Shown here: positions 32,780 to 43,204 of the stretch, piece after piece
Position numbering within the stretch: position 1 is the first letter of the stretch
Layout of the letters: the number at the start of each line of letters is the position of its first letter
From: Liopterus haemorrhoidalis
Lineage: Eukaryota; Arthropoda; Insecta; Coleoptera; Dytiscidae
Length of the DNA stretch: 64,000 bases
Reading direction: 5' to 3'
Assembly: GCA_963971575.1 (NCBI GenBank)
Contig: OZ020622.1
Location: 6,796,279-6,860,278, forward strand
The notes under the pieces: generated by a model
What the model saw: only the letters and a program-made list of their open reading frames with translations
Told to the model about the DNA's origin: nothing
Database searches by the model: none
Program-made: the position numbers and the translations under genes

Positions 32780-33560
32780 GCTATTGTTTTTAAACAGCTT
32801 ATAGGATCCTCATTGCAACCAATCAAGTTTGGTGTCCCCCAAGGTAGCGTTTTGGGTCCAGTTTGTTTTAAAAATCTTTATCAATGATCTTCTAGCAAAC
32901 ATAGATGCTTATGATGATACCACCATTTTAAATGCATCAAACTCAGTTGATGATGCTTTAAAATTAGCGAATGACACACTTGTTCGTGCCGGAACATGGT
33001 TCACAAGCAATAGGTTTAAACTGAATCGCGACAAAACGCAACAGATGGTACTGCATAATCGTCATGATTTTATAAACATGACGATTAAGATTTAGTGGAT
33101 TTAGTGTTGGTATTATACCAATACCGATACAGTTAAGTTTCTCGGGATGATAATCGATAGTAAATTGAAATGGAAGCAGCACTGTTAAGACACCGTTAGT
33201 AAAATTCATAGATCAATATTTGCCACCTCTCTTACGGTATTTTATTATGGGGCGCCAGTCCAAGTACCATTGGGGTTTTGCAAGCACAAAAAAAAGCCTT
33301 GCATGTTTTATGTAAGGTCCCTTCGCGTAAATCTTGTAGGCCTCTTTAAAAAGAATAAAATTTTAACTGTACCTTGTTACTACGGAGAAAGAATTTGCAA
33401 AACCAAATATCAAGAATATTATTTTGAAGTAAGTATTTGAATTACTATATTTCAAGTACCAGAAAGTAATTGTAATACTTTTTCAAATTCTGTATTTCAA
33501 ATATATATTTCAATAATGTTAAATGAATTTGTTGGTTATCAGATTATTATTTTTTCATAA
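32780..33560 (+). pseudogene. LINE reverse transcriptase fragment, plus copy of an inverted pair
   Basis: Plus strand: GVPQGSVLGPV, a frameshift, then FINDLLANIDAYDDTTILNA (32880-32940). Next comes WFTSNRFKLNRDKTQQMVLH, and after 33210 the C-terminal region (TVPCYYGERI). This is the catalytic palm and thumb of a Jockey/CR1-like RT. The active-site motif reads AYDD where a YADD form is expected. The segment to ~33560 is repeated in inverted orientation at 36760-37110 plus 37959-38270. Relative to that copy it lacks the part between the conserved HRSIF and CHL segments. Confidence 0.75.
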
Positions 33561-35131
33561 AAATAATAATAATTTGATGTATTTTTGAAGGTGTACGTAA
33601 ATCTTTTATTATTTTTTTTTTAAATTTTTTATTTTTTTATTTTTTAAAATTTTTTTTTATTTATTTATTTTTTTTTATGGGAGTGCAAGTCTAGCGGAGG
33701 TCTCTCTTCGCCTCTCCATTATATTCCCAACAATTTATCTCACAAAAACTTGATTAACTAGTAAACATGCACTGTGAAGTAATTTGTGATTCCGTCTGTT
33801 AACAAAGAGCTAGAAATAAAAATCCCAAATGCAATTACCAATAAAATAAGTACATAGTGAGTCGATAGAGTGAGTAAAGTGAATAAATAGAACCGATAAA
33901 GTGAAACGTTACTAGTAATTGTGATCGTGAAAGACATGGCCAAATAAATTGATTAGATTACGCTACGTTTTATAAATTGTCCTTTAAAAATTTAGGTTGG
34001 CAAGCTTGTAAGAGAATTAACAGGAAATAATTCGATTTATTTCTGTTAGTTTTCACCTGGATAATTCATTTAAAGATAACGAAATTTTAGAAAAAAAGAC
34101 TTAAAATTTAGAATATGGTCCTTTTTTATTTCTTTTTCTTCTTAAATTTACAATACACAGTCTTATACAGGGTGTTAGGTAAATGTCTGGCACAATTTTA
34201 AAGACAGTATGGTGACGTATAATGCAATCGATTTTTCCTTTGCCAATTTTCTCTAAAATGTGAATTTCGTCCAAAAATAAACAAACAAAAAATGCCCCAA
34301 ATTTTGAAAACCACTGACTTTTCTTATTTTGCATATTAATCCAGAAGTTGTGTAGTTGCCATGGAGAAAATTTGATATTCTATTATTGAACTACAATTAA
34401 AATATTGTTTTCTCTAAAAATATTTAAAAAATTCATGCGTTCCTAGTTTTTGAGTTAGATTTGATTTTGTTCAGTTTTTTGCTTATAATTTCAAAACTTT
34501 TGCCCAAACTTCAAAATGGATCAAATTTTGTTGATTTATGATCGAAAATACATATTTACACCATTTTTCAATAAAATCGGAGACAAAAATTTTTTGCTTA
34601 AAAATCAAAAAAATCGCAAGGGTTACGATTTTTTCGATTTTTTACCATTTTCAAGGATTTTGGATCACTGTCCATAAAAAACTTAAGAATTGGTATATTA
34701 AAGCCCAATTTTTTTTAAACTAAATAATGTATGAGAATTTTGAACATTCAAACCATAGGTTTCTATCCCTAACCATTTTTTAGTTAGGATTTATTAAAAT
34801 TTTCAAAAATTGGAAAAAAAGTTAAAAATTTTCATTTTTTTTTTTTTCACAATGTATTTATGATTCAATTGGGACCTCAAGATTTCAAAAATTTCCACCG
34901 CAGGTCTTTATCGCATTTCGTTTTTGAGATACGTCCATGCGAAAATGAAAATTTCTATAAATCACGCCATATTAATATTTGTCATAATTTTAAAATACGC
35001 AAAACGAAGAAAGCCTCACTTTTTTGAAGATCTCTACCTTGATGTTGATTGGTATTTCTTTTTTAGTTACGATCGATGATTTGTTGCTGGTCAGAATCAT
35101 TACTGTATTTATAACCTCAAATCCAGTTATA
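33561..35131. other. intergenic, no gene recognised
   Basis: About 1.6 kb, poly(T)-rich at 33600-33680. CAGGGTGTTAGGTAAATG at ~34169 resembles the start of a common class of insect transposon ends, but I found no partner. Confidence 0.45.
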
Positions 35132-36441
35132 CAAGGTATCTCAAAAGAAATTTTATATTTAGTGGATCGATTAAAAAAAAAGTAAGCCGTATATAGAAAA
35201 AATGTTTATTAATTATTAAAATACACTTTTTGGGGATTTATTTCTTAAAAATAATATCGTCTAAATGTAGACCCTCGCGTTCTCGGCACTCATTTAATCG
35301 AACAGTAAAATTACTTATGACGTCTCGGCAGGTGGACTCAGGGATGGCTGCCATTTCCTGACGGATATTTTCTTTCAAATGCGCCAGTGAAGTCGGTTTA
35401 TTGGCGTAAACTTTAGATTTAAGATAATCCCATAGGAAAAAGTCCATAGGGGTTAAATCTGGACTGCGTGGAGGCCAATTTATGTCACCTCTCCGGGAGA
35501 TCAACTTGCCTGAGAAAATTTCACGAACACGTGGCAGAGACATATTGGACGTGTGTGAAGTTGCTCCGTCCTGTTGGAACCATGTTCTTTGGTTATAGCC
35601 AGGAAAGTTTTGCAGTTCAGGTACCAAGAAGTTGTCTAACATCTCCACATAACGCTCTGAATTCACTGTAACTGCACGCCCCCTTTCGTCTTCAAAAAAG
35701 TAAGGGCCGATAATTCCTCGCGCCGACATCGCAGCCCATACGGTCACTTTAGGCGAATGTAGGGGTTTCTGATGTTTGCGTTTCGGATTCGTTGCACTCC
35801 AGTAGCGGCAGTTCTGCTTATTTACGTGGCCATTAAGATGAAAATGAGCTTCATCCGAAAACAAAATGTTGGTAAACGTTGAAAATCGCTCAATCACCTG
35901 ATTTACGAAATTAAGACTCTGACTGGCATCTTGGGGCTTTAATTGTTGCACCAATTGAATTTTGTAGGGGTGCAGCTTAAGGTCTTTGTGCATAATGCGA
36001 TGTAATGATGATCTATGCACATTTTAAACACTTGCGCGCTTCCGAATTGAAAGGTTCGGGTCGTCACGAACAGACTGATTAACATTCTCCACGTTTTCTA
36101 CCGTTCTTGATGACCTAGGTCGCCCGGATTTTGATTTATCCAGCGTTGTACCAGTCTCTTCAAACTTTTTAACCCAATGTCGAATGAGAGGAATGCTTGG
36201 CGCATCATTTAAGTGGCGAAAACCTCGAATACTGCAGAATTTTCTACGCGCTACAGTCGCCGAATCACCGTTTTTGTAAAACTCTCGCACGCATAACGCG
36301 CGGTCTGCTCCCGAGAAACGCTCCATAGCGACTAAATTTCCAAGAGCCAGGCTACCGATTGACATAACCCGCGCGCCCCTCGGATACGTTGCGTTCACGC
36401 ATAAAGCTAAATAAATATAAAATTTCTTTTGAGACACCTTG
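35132..36441 (-). mobile_element. DD41D Tc1/mariner element, copy 2, full length
   Basis: 1310 bp between TA dinucleotides (35130-35131, 36442-36443). Ends are inverted repeats, CAAGGTATCTCAAAAGAAAT on the left and CAAGGTGTCTCAAAAGAAAT on the right in reverse complement. It carries a complete transposase frame apart from one stop. Confidence 0.93.
35238..36326 (-). pseudogene. DD41D transposase with a single in-frame stop
   Basis: Minus strand. Start taken at the ATG before ERFSGADRALCVREFYKNGD (36326); an ATG 13 codons upstream (36365) is an alternative. The first ~100 residues hold a helix-turn-helix (HWVKKFEETGTTLDKSKSGR then PRS). A TAA at 36024-36026 interrupts the frame where copy 1 has a leucine codon, TTA to TAA. 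The remaining ~260 codons carry all three catalytic aspartates (FSDEAHF, QQDGATSHT, TPMDFFLW), 41 residues between the last two. Apart from the stop, the reading frame is intact over about 360 codons, which makes this the best preserved DNA transposon of the window. Confidence 0.9.
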
Positions 36442-36443
36442 TA

Positions 36444-36759
36444 TTTTCTTAAATGTGAGAAATATTTCGAAGATAATATTTCATATTTATCATCTTTTTG
36501 TTAACTGTCAACTTAATAAGAACTCTTAATTTAAGGTACTTTCGTTTGAGTCTGCATCCGTTCGAAATGAATGAAATGACCTACTTTGAAAAGTTATAAC
36601 TGTAGAGCGACTTCAACTTCTTTTAAGGTGTATTTCCGGTATCTTAAAGACCCTTATTTTGAAAATTAAACTTATTTAAATTTTTAATTATAATTAAATG
36701 AAGTTCAGATCTAATTAGTACTGTGTTTTAGAGCAATATTGTAGATAATTTTGATTTAT
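36444..36759. other. short intergenic stretch, no feature seen
   Basis: About 315 AT-rich bases between the DD41D element and the inverted LINE segment. Confidence 0.5.
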
Positions 36760-37110
36760 ATAATAACCTGATAACCAACAAATTAATTTAATATTATTGA
36801 AATATATATTTGAAATACAGAATTTGAAAAAGTATTACAATTACTTTCTGGTACTTGAAATATAGTAATTCAAATACTTACTTCAAAATAATATTCTTGA
36901 TACTTGGTTTTGAAAATTCTTTCTCCGTAGTAACAAGGTACAGTTAAAATTTTATTCTTTTTAAAGAGAGGCCTACAAAATTTACGCGAAGGGACCTTAC
37001 ATAAAACACGCAAGGCTCTTGTTGTGCTTCCAAACCCCAGTAGCACTTGGACTGGCGCCCCACAATAAAATACCGTAGAAGAGGTGGCAGTTTATTAAAG
37101 AGAAGTAAGC

Positions 37111-37958
37111 AATAGGGGATAGGCATGATTTTTTTAAATTTTTTTATTATATTCCTCTTGTTGAATATAAACATAAAAAACAGTTTTTATTATTTTTTTT
37201 TTAATTTGAAGGCTTAAAAAAATCATAAATGTATGTAACGTCATACCCTTCTAACTGACACATGACACTACTAGTCTACCCAGCGTACATGAACTTATTT
37301 GTTTGTATAACTTTTATAGGTTTTGTAAAGTTAGAGTGATTTTAATTAAAATAAAGTTTAATTCTATAAAAACAATTTATACATGTTTACCGAATTAAAT
37401 TTTATATTAAAATATATAAAATATGGAAGATCCAGGCCCCAGTACTTCGAAATATAGTCGAAAATATTGTTTAGTACCAATGTGCACAAATAGTTCAATT
37501 AGAAATCCAAAAAAATAATTTATATCATTACCTGATGACGAAAAACAACAGAAAAGCTATGAGGCGCAACAAAACCGATATTTCAGAAAAAAGTAAACTT
37601 TATGTTTGTGAAGACCATTTTAATGTGAGTACATATATTTTATAAATTATTTTAATAATAAATACGTGAAAAATTGTTTAAAAACAAATACAAAACTCTC
37701 AAACAATACAATATAAACACGTAAACATTATGTTTTGTCTGTATCTGTGACGTCAAACCGCTAAAGTCTCAGTCGTATCTACTCGGCAACCTTCGCGGCG
37801 TGGTCGGCTTATTTCAAATTTACAATATTTTAATTAAAAAATTTGGCTATAATATTAATTAAAATGTGATTTTTGTTGTGTTAGGTGACATAACTAACAT
37901 TAAAATATCAAAAAAATGTAGTTTTAAGGAAATATAAATTTTATGCCTATCCCCTATT
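37111..37958 (+). mobile_element. P-like element with THAP domain, non-autonomous
   Basis: 848 bp with perfect 16-bp inverted termini AATAGGGGATAGGCAT. It lies inside a LINE coding segment. It encodes the start of a THAP-domain protein (37423-37626), the DNA-binding domain of P-element transposases, but no catalytic domain. No target duplication is visible, although P elements normally make 8 bp. Confidence 0.65.
37423..37626 (+). pseudogene. THAP zinc-finger domain, exon 1 of a P-like transposase
   Basis: Starts ATG with MEDPGPSTSKYSRKYCLVPM then CTNSSIRNPKK. A stop and a frame change follow. The other frame then continues ISLPDD and KLYVCEDHFN. The pattern C-x4-C ... C-x2-H is the C2CH THAP zinc finger: KYCLVPMC supplies the first two cysteines and YVCEDHF the last pair. 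Coding ends at GTGAGT (37626-37631), a consensus splice donor. That suits P-element-like genes, whose first exon encodes THAP. Broken by one stop and one frameshift. Confidence 0.65.
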
Positions 37959-38277
37959 CGGGCAACATCAAACGGCACCATATCGACCAATTTTCTCATA
38001 TCAAATATTGATCTATGAACTTTACTTACGGTGTCTTGACAGTGCTGCTTACATTTCAATTTACTTTCAATTATCATCCCGAGAAACTTGACCGTATCGT
38101 TGTTGGTATTATAATAATGACGATTATGCAGTACCATCTGTTGCGTTTTGTCGCGATTCAGTTTAAGCCTATTGTTTGTGAACCATGTTTCGGCACGAAC
38201 AAGTGTATCATTCGCTAATTTTAAAGCATCAATAACTGAGTTTGATGCGTTAAAATGGTGGTGTCATCATAAGCATG

Positions 38278-38491
38278 ATAGCATGGCGAGAGCAATGTCA
38301 TCCGCATAAGCAAATTTCCTAGATGAAGTTTCCGGTATGTCATGGATATATAAAATAAAAAACAGCGGAGCTAATACTGATCCTTGTGGAAGGCCGTTCG
38401 AGAGAATAATAGTTCTGCTTTCCGAATTGTTTAAAGATACTGTCAGCTTGCGGTAGCTCAGGAAGTTATTGATGAGTCTGGTGATCAGTTT
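38278..38491 (-). pseudogene. second LINE reverse transcriptase fragment, open
   Basis: Minus strand, open over about 70 codons: LINNFLSYRKLTVSLNN, NGLPQGSVLAPLFFILYIHD and KFAYADDIALAM. This is the catalytic palm with an intact YADD of a different, I/R1/Jockey-type LINE. It fuses abruptly at ~38275 to the LINE described above, at its AYDD motif. Both outer ends are truncated. Confidence 0.75.
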
Positions 38492-39394
38492 ACATCAGTG
38501 AAAGATATATATCAGTGAAAGAAAATAGTGCATATTGTAAGTTTTGTGTCTTTCTCGGACCTCCAACACACACGTACACACTATATATGTCCATGTAGGT
38601 AAATTATAGCCCCCCGCCTCCCAATCCTGGGTGCGCTACTGAGCCACAGTGTAATTGGAACTTCCGTAGTTTCAAATAGGAGTTATAAAACACGATATGT
38701 GTTTTTGTGCCACTGGTTTTCTCATGATTTCCATAGTTTCATAAAACTCAGGAGCATCTTTAATTTATTACAGTGCAAAAACCTCTGCTTTACTGTGTCT
38801 TAACCGAGAGAATTTCGCTAAAATTTTTCCACTGGGAGGGTGAAAGATAATGAGATTTAATTTTTTTTTCTTTTCTCATTATTTATTATACTCTCCGAGT
38901 AAATAGGTAAGTTTGGGTGAAGCTAAGAGGATTAAGAAGTTGGCCTAAGAGAATATGTTTCTTACCTTGTTATCTGGTTTAGGTTTTTAAGTTGTTTCTC
39001 TTGTTTAATATGAGATTACGCTTTTTTTGTGGGGATGAATTCAATGAAAATATAGTTCAAAAATTATACAAAATCTTTGTTTTTAACACTTTGAAGTAGT
39101 AAATATTAAACTGGGGTTTTATTCTTATCATTTTATCAACTGAATACCAGAGTTTATGTATTTATCTGTGTCTTTTAACTTAGATACATATTCATGTTTA
39201 TATTATACAACAGACTGCTTCGCTACTGGTGCAGTCGTAACCGGATTAGACCGGTTCCATGCCGAAATGGGTTAATGACCAGCCTTGTACGTGTATACAT
39301 AAGTCATCAAATTTATTTATTTCTTATGTTCTGTCCGTGATTAATCTTGATCTTTAAATCGTAAGTACATGCGAGGTGTGTAAATTGAGTAACT
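38492..39394. other. intergenic, no gene recognised
   Basis: About 900 bases. GAGCCACAGTGTAATTGGAA at ~38641 resembles the tail of the SINE at 23272 (GAGTCACAGTGTAATTAGGA) and may be a SINE scrap. Confidence 0.4.
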
Positions 39395-39739
39395 GGACTG
39401 ATTTTTAAATTGTTTTTTATTCGAATAGAATTACACTTCAATATTGTCTCCCTCAAAATAACTTCATTGGGAAGCCACACAGCGCTGGAGACGGTTCTTC
39501 CAATCCTCATAGCAGTGCTGGAACTCGGATACCGGAATAGCTTTCAGCTGGTTGGTTACGGACGTTTGAATGTTTACGAGTGTCCCAAAATGACGTCCCT
39601 TGAGGTGATTTTTCAATCTTGGGAAAAGGAAAAAGTCACAAGGACTCAAGTCAGGCGAATAAAGAGGCTGAAGAGCCACAGGAATATCTCGCGTCCCAAA
39701 TGTTGCCAGATCATAATATATTTTGTGGAATATTATCAA
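39395..39739 (-). pseudogene. mariner transposase C-terminal fragment
   Basis: Minus strand: LYSPDLSPCDFFLFPRLKNH carries the third catalytic aspartate, then HCYEDWKNRLQRCVASQ, a TGA, and SYFEGDNIEV. This is the last third of a mariner transposase. The left terminus near 39371 (GCGAGGTGTGTAAATTGAG) resembles the CGAGRTCTGTTCAAAAAG ends of the element at 57691. The 5' two thirds are missing. Confidence 0.8.
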
Positions 39740-40319
39740 CTGTGTTATTTATTATTTATTCATCATGTTCCATCAAGAGTTAACAGCTACTGCATTCAAT
39801 ATAACAAAATATGTCTTTGGTGAACAGCTATCCATTTGCTAATAGTCTGTTCATAAATCCAATTAATTCTTGTTCATTTCTTAAACAAGAATTTAGTTAT
39901 CTTCTAGTGAAACATTAGAGATTAGTGTAATATCATAATACAACTAAACTCGAGACAAAAGCTTTATTAAACTGAGTTTATGATAAGTTTAACACAGCTT
40001 TGAGCTTAATAATTCAGTGCTTCTCTATAAAATTACCACTATAAGTTTAGTTTAACTAACTTCTTCATTTAGAAGAGATTTTAGGATTGATGTTAAATTT
40101 CTCAACTCAGAGATAGTAAATTAGACAAAATATCATCTCTTTATATCCCTTAATTTTTAGTTCAAAAATAAACATAAAGACAATGTTCAAAAGACAGTGA
40201 CTGATTCTCTACCTCGTAGATCGATTTCCAATCCTGCTACGAAGAAAAGAAAATTCTTGTGGACTGTGTCCAAGAGAAAAGAATTGCGAAGTTTTGATTT
40301 CTCAAGTTTTATTCCTACA
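39740..40319. other. intergenic, no feature seen
   Basis: About 580 AT-rich bases without recognised signal. Confidence 0.5.
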
Positions 40320-40863
40320 ATAATTATATCCAATTATAGCTCCAACGTAAATCAAGCTGTAGCTCTTTGAATTCCATCTTTCCACGTTCTTCTGGTTCTT
40401 CCTCTGAACTTTCTTCTAGTTGTCTTTGCTTCAAAATCCATTTTTGTTTCTTTTTTATGGTCCATTCTACACACACGTCCATACCAATTCAACTGGCTTT
40501 GTTCTATTAAATGCTCCACGGAAATTGTACCAAGATTCTCTCTATGAACCGTATTTCTAATTCTGTCATGTTTCAGTTTACCTTTACTGTTCTTAGGAAT
40601 CTCATTTCTGTAGCTTTTAGTTTGCTACTTAATTTTTCTGAAAACTTGTACCTTGGTTTCTGGCTGGATATCCTTTTTTGTGAAGAATTCAGATTTTATG
40701 CTGTTAAAACGTGTTCCAACTACTCCTTCTCTTTCTATTAATCTTACATATATTTTTCCATTTTCTGCCAACATTGATCCCAGATATTTAAACGCGTGTA
40801 CTTGTTCTAATAGTATTCCACCAACTTCTATTTTATTTCCGTATGCTTCTGCTGACAACCATG

Positions 40864-41621
40864 TTTTTTTTTTTTAATTATATTTATTTAGGGGCGCTTC
40901 AACTACTTGGTTATTAGCACCCCGGAACATTTGTTTTGCATAATTAATATAATTACAAAATAAATATAAAATTCATAAATATTTAATATAATTAATTAAG
41001 ACTATTAGAAATTATGTTGTTTTCATATGTATTAGTTGATTTAAGTTTATATGTGGTTAATTAAATTTGTGTCTTTTACAAATTGTATTATGTTTTCTAT
41101 CTTGTCACTGGTATTGGAGAGTAGTATTGGAAGTGTCAATGCTTGTGTGAGTTGGTTGTGTATTCTGTGTGTGTTATATTTTTGACAGTGGAGTAGTACA
41201 GTTCGACAGTAATTTTGGTTTTGCAGACATCGCACATTGGTGGTTCTGAGTGGTCGAAGATATGTTTGTGGGTGACTGCCGTGTGTCCTATCCTTAGCCT
41301 AGTTAAAATAACTTGTTCTCTTCTGTTGTCTCTGTTGTTCCAATGGTCAGTGTTAGGTTTTATGGATCTCAGCTTATTGTTGGTAAGGGTAGTCCAGTAA
41401 TTGTTCCAATGTCCTCTTAGTCTTTTTTTACATAAGGTTTTGAAGTCATTAGCAAGTTGACAATCAGTAGTAGATTCTGGTTTATTTCTGGTGGCTTCTC
41501 TGGCTATTTGGTCGGCGGCTTCGTTCCCAAGAATGCCTACATGGGATGGTATCCATACAATGGTGATATTTTTACCGTCTATTATTGCTTCACTGATGTT
41601 ATCTTGGATTGTTTGAATGTA
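40864..41621 (-). mobile_element. 5'-truncated LINE nested in another LINE
   Basis: 758 bp on the minus strand, ending in a 12-base poly(A) (T run at 40864-40875). It is flanked by AACCATG on both sides (40857-40863 and 41622-41628), a 7-bp target duplication. The 3' UTR reads GGTGCTAATAACCAAGTAGT and TGAAGCGCCCC, related to the LINE ends at 29851 and 55765. Coding part at 41136-41621. Confidence 0.85.
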
Positions 41622-41627
41622 AACCAT
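41136..41627 (-). pseudogene. LINE RNase H domain and C-terminus
   Basis: Open frame of 163 codons on the minus strand. IVWIPSHVGILGNEAADQIA is the RNase H C-terminal motif of I/Jockey-type LINEs, followed by RREQVILTRLRIGHTAVTHK and the zinc-binding PPMCDVC. The domain normally removes RNA from the RNA:DNA hybrid. The protein is truncated at its start by incomplete reverse transcription, and the last segment is frameshifted. Confidence 0.85.
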
Positions 41628-41689
41628 GGTTTTGTTTTGTTTTTTTTTCCTACAGTAACGTGCATATCTAAGAAGGTTAATTAAAATCG

Positions 41690-42433
41690 TTGGTGCAATG
41701 CAACGATGGCTATTTCTAAGAAAAACTCAATCAGTGCATAGCAGTGAACGAATATGTTTGCCGATTATAACGGCAATTGTATATCTCTGGAAAACTTTTT
41801 AGTAATTAAATAAAACTGTGGCACCTAACCTTAAGGTGTAAATTTAATGATGCACACCTGAGTCCTCTTTAAGTTGTTAAACTATACATGCAACTCTAAG
41901 ATTAGTTACGAGCTTAGATGCTCGGAAGATAAAGTTTAAGCATATGCAACTGCATGAAACTTCTAACACTAATAACTAACATACACAAATTTATCATAAG
42001 AGCAAGTTAACAACCAAACAATATCAAAAATATCATGTATATATAAAATACATGAAAGAATTTGTTTTGTTGGTAACGTTGGTGTATTTTTATTCTGAAT
42101 TTTAATTGATCACACTTGAGACCAAAATGTCATTTGAATCCATCAGACCATGGTGAGCTTAATGAGTTTATGGCACATTTGATGGCCTACATTACTAGCG
42201 CTTGATTACCGGTTTATTTTTATTGGCTGGATGTGATGTCATACCACTCCCAAAAGACTATTTCCGGTTTTATAACCGTCACTGCAAATGCGTGATGAAT
42301 TGAAGGGAATATGATAAATGCAACGAGATATAATAATAAGAAATACACAACAAAAGAGTTAATTGCATATAACAACGCCATGGTATGACGTCATTAGTAT
42401 TACCAACTTATAAGAATAAAATGTTGCTAGTAC
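41690..42433. other. intergenic, no feature seen
   Basis: About 740 bases, no recognisable coding signal. Confidence 0.5.
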
Positions 42434-42515
42434 ATTTAGGTATATTTAGGTGTCAATTGCCAGTATAGGCGCCAAGTGCCAGTTTAGGGGCTAGTTGTCT
42501 GTTTAGGTGCAAATT
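42434..42515 (+). repeat. 19-bp tandem units upstream of the mariner remnant
   Basis: Three to four degenerate units of the form TTTAGGYGCYAAKTGYCWG. They lie close to the start of the mariner relic and could include its decayed terminus. Confidence 0.5.
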
Positions 42516-42639
42516 TAAAAAGAATTATTTACAATTTTTATAATCTTTCTTTTAACTGTGGATTTACAACATTATTCTCTATTCTGCTGTGTGGTGTGGA
42601 AGCCAAGTCTGAAGCTACCAAAAAGGAAGTTTGAAATGT

Positions 42640-43195
42640 ACAGCCAATTTGTATCTGAAATGTTCAAATTAAGTCTCACATTTCTTTTTGTCACGTTTCT
42701 TAAAAACCTGATAGAAATCCACGGAGCTTTAAGTGAAATTTGTGGTGACTGAACAGTGAAACGTGAACAGTACAGTTTCTCGTTGGGCTAATAGTTTTCG
42801 TGGGGATCGTGTGAGTATAAACGATGGTCCAAGACCAGGAAGGCCGAAAACATCAACAGATGAACGAAGTGTGAAACCTGTGACAGATGCTCTTAAAGAA
42901 TATCATCGTGCGACATGTAAGGAACTTTCTGAAACCACAGGTTGCCACCAACGTTAGTTTTCCGAATTCTGACAAATGCTTTAAACAATAGAAAAATTGC
43001 TTAGAGTTCCTCACTGCTTGACTGCTGAACATAAACAGAAATGCTTAGACTTTGCAACCTTGCTGAAACAAAGGTTCAACGTTGGAGGTCAAACATTCTT
43101 ACATCGAATTGTCGCGATTGATGAAATATGGGTTAGAGATCTTGAGCCTAAATTGAAATCACAGTCCAATGAGTAGAAAAATCTAGGATCCCCAT
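42640..43195 (+). pseudogene. mariner transposase, N-terminal half
   Basis: Plus strand: IEIHGALSEICGD, then STVSRWANSFRGDRVSINDG, PRPGRPKTSTDERSV and CKELSETTG. This is the double helix-turn-helix and linker of a mariner. Later, CLDFATLLKQRFNVGG and IVAIDEIWVRD reach the position of the first catalytic aspartate (AIDEIW). The sequence then ends where LINE sequence begins, at ~43200. Several stops and frameshifts; the C-terminal half is absent. Confidence 0.8.
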
Positions 43196-43204
43196 GGTCA
43201 AAAG

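Larger units (their letters stand above)
36760..38270 (-). pseudogene. LINE reverse transcriptase, minus copy of the inverted pair, split by a P-like element
   Basis: Minus strand. 37959-38270 holds AYDDTTIL, DKTQQMVLHNR, FLGMIIESKLKCKQHCQDTV and MRKLVDMVPFDVAR. 36760-37110 resumes with AYFSLINCHLFYG, CGAPVQVLLGFGS and VLCKVPSRKFCRPLFKK. The two pieces join almost in frame across the insertion at 37111-37958. The order matches the C-terminal half of a Jockey/CR1-like RT. It is the inverted counterpart of 32880-33560 and shares the same altered AYDD motif. Confidence 0.78.
40320..41690 (-). pseudogene. LINE ORF2 C-terminal region, interrupted by a nested LINE
   Basis: Minus strand. 41629-41690 reads ILINLLRYARYCRKKNKTK. 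40320-40856 resumes with MVVSAEAYGNKIEVGG, VHAFKYLGSMLAENG, FNSIKSEFFTKKDI and LKATEMRFLRTV. This is the usual order after the RT active site in RTE/Jockey-like LINEs (FKYLGS is diagnostic). Removing 40864-41628 rejoins the two parts. The distal part contains many stops. Confidence 0.72.

Noticed and set aside
37859..38137. One 92-codon protein on the minus strand
   Set aside because: It runs from LINE coding sequence into the P-like element terminus, so it is an artefact of the insertion and not one gene.
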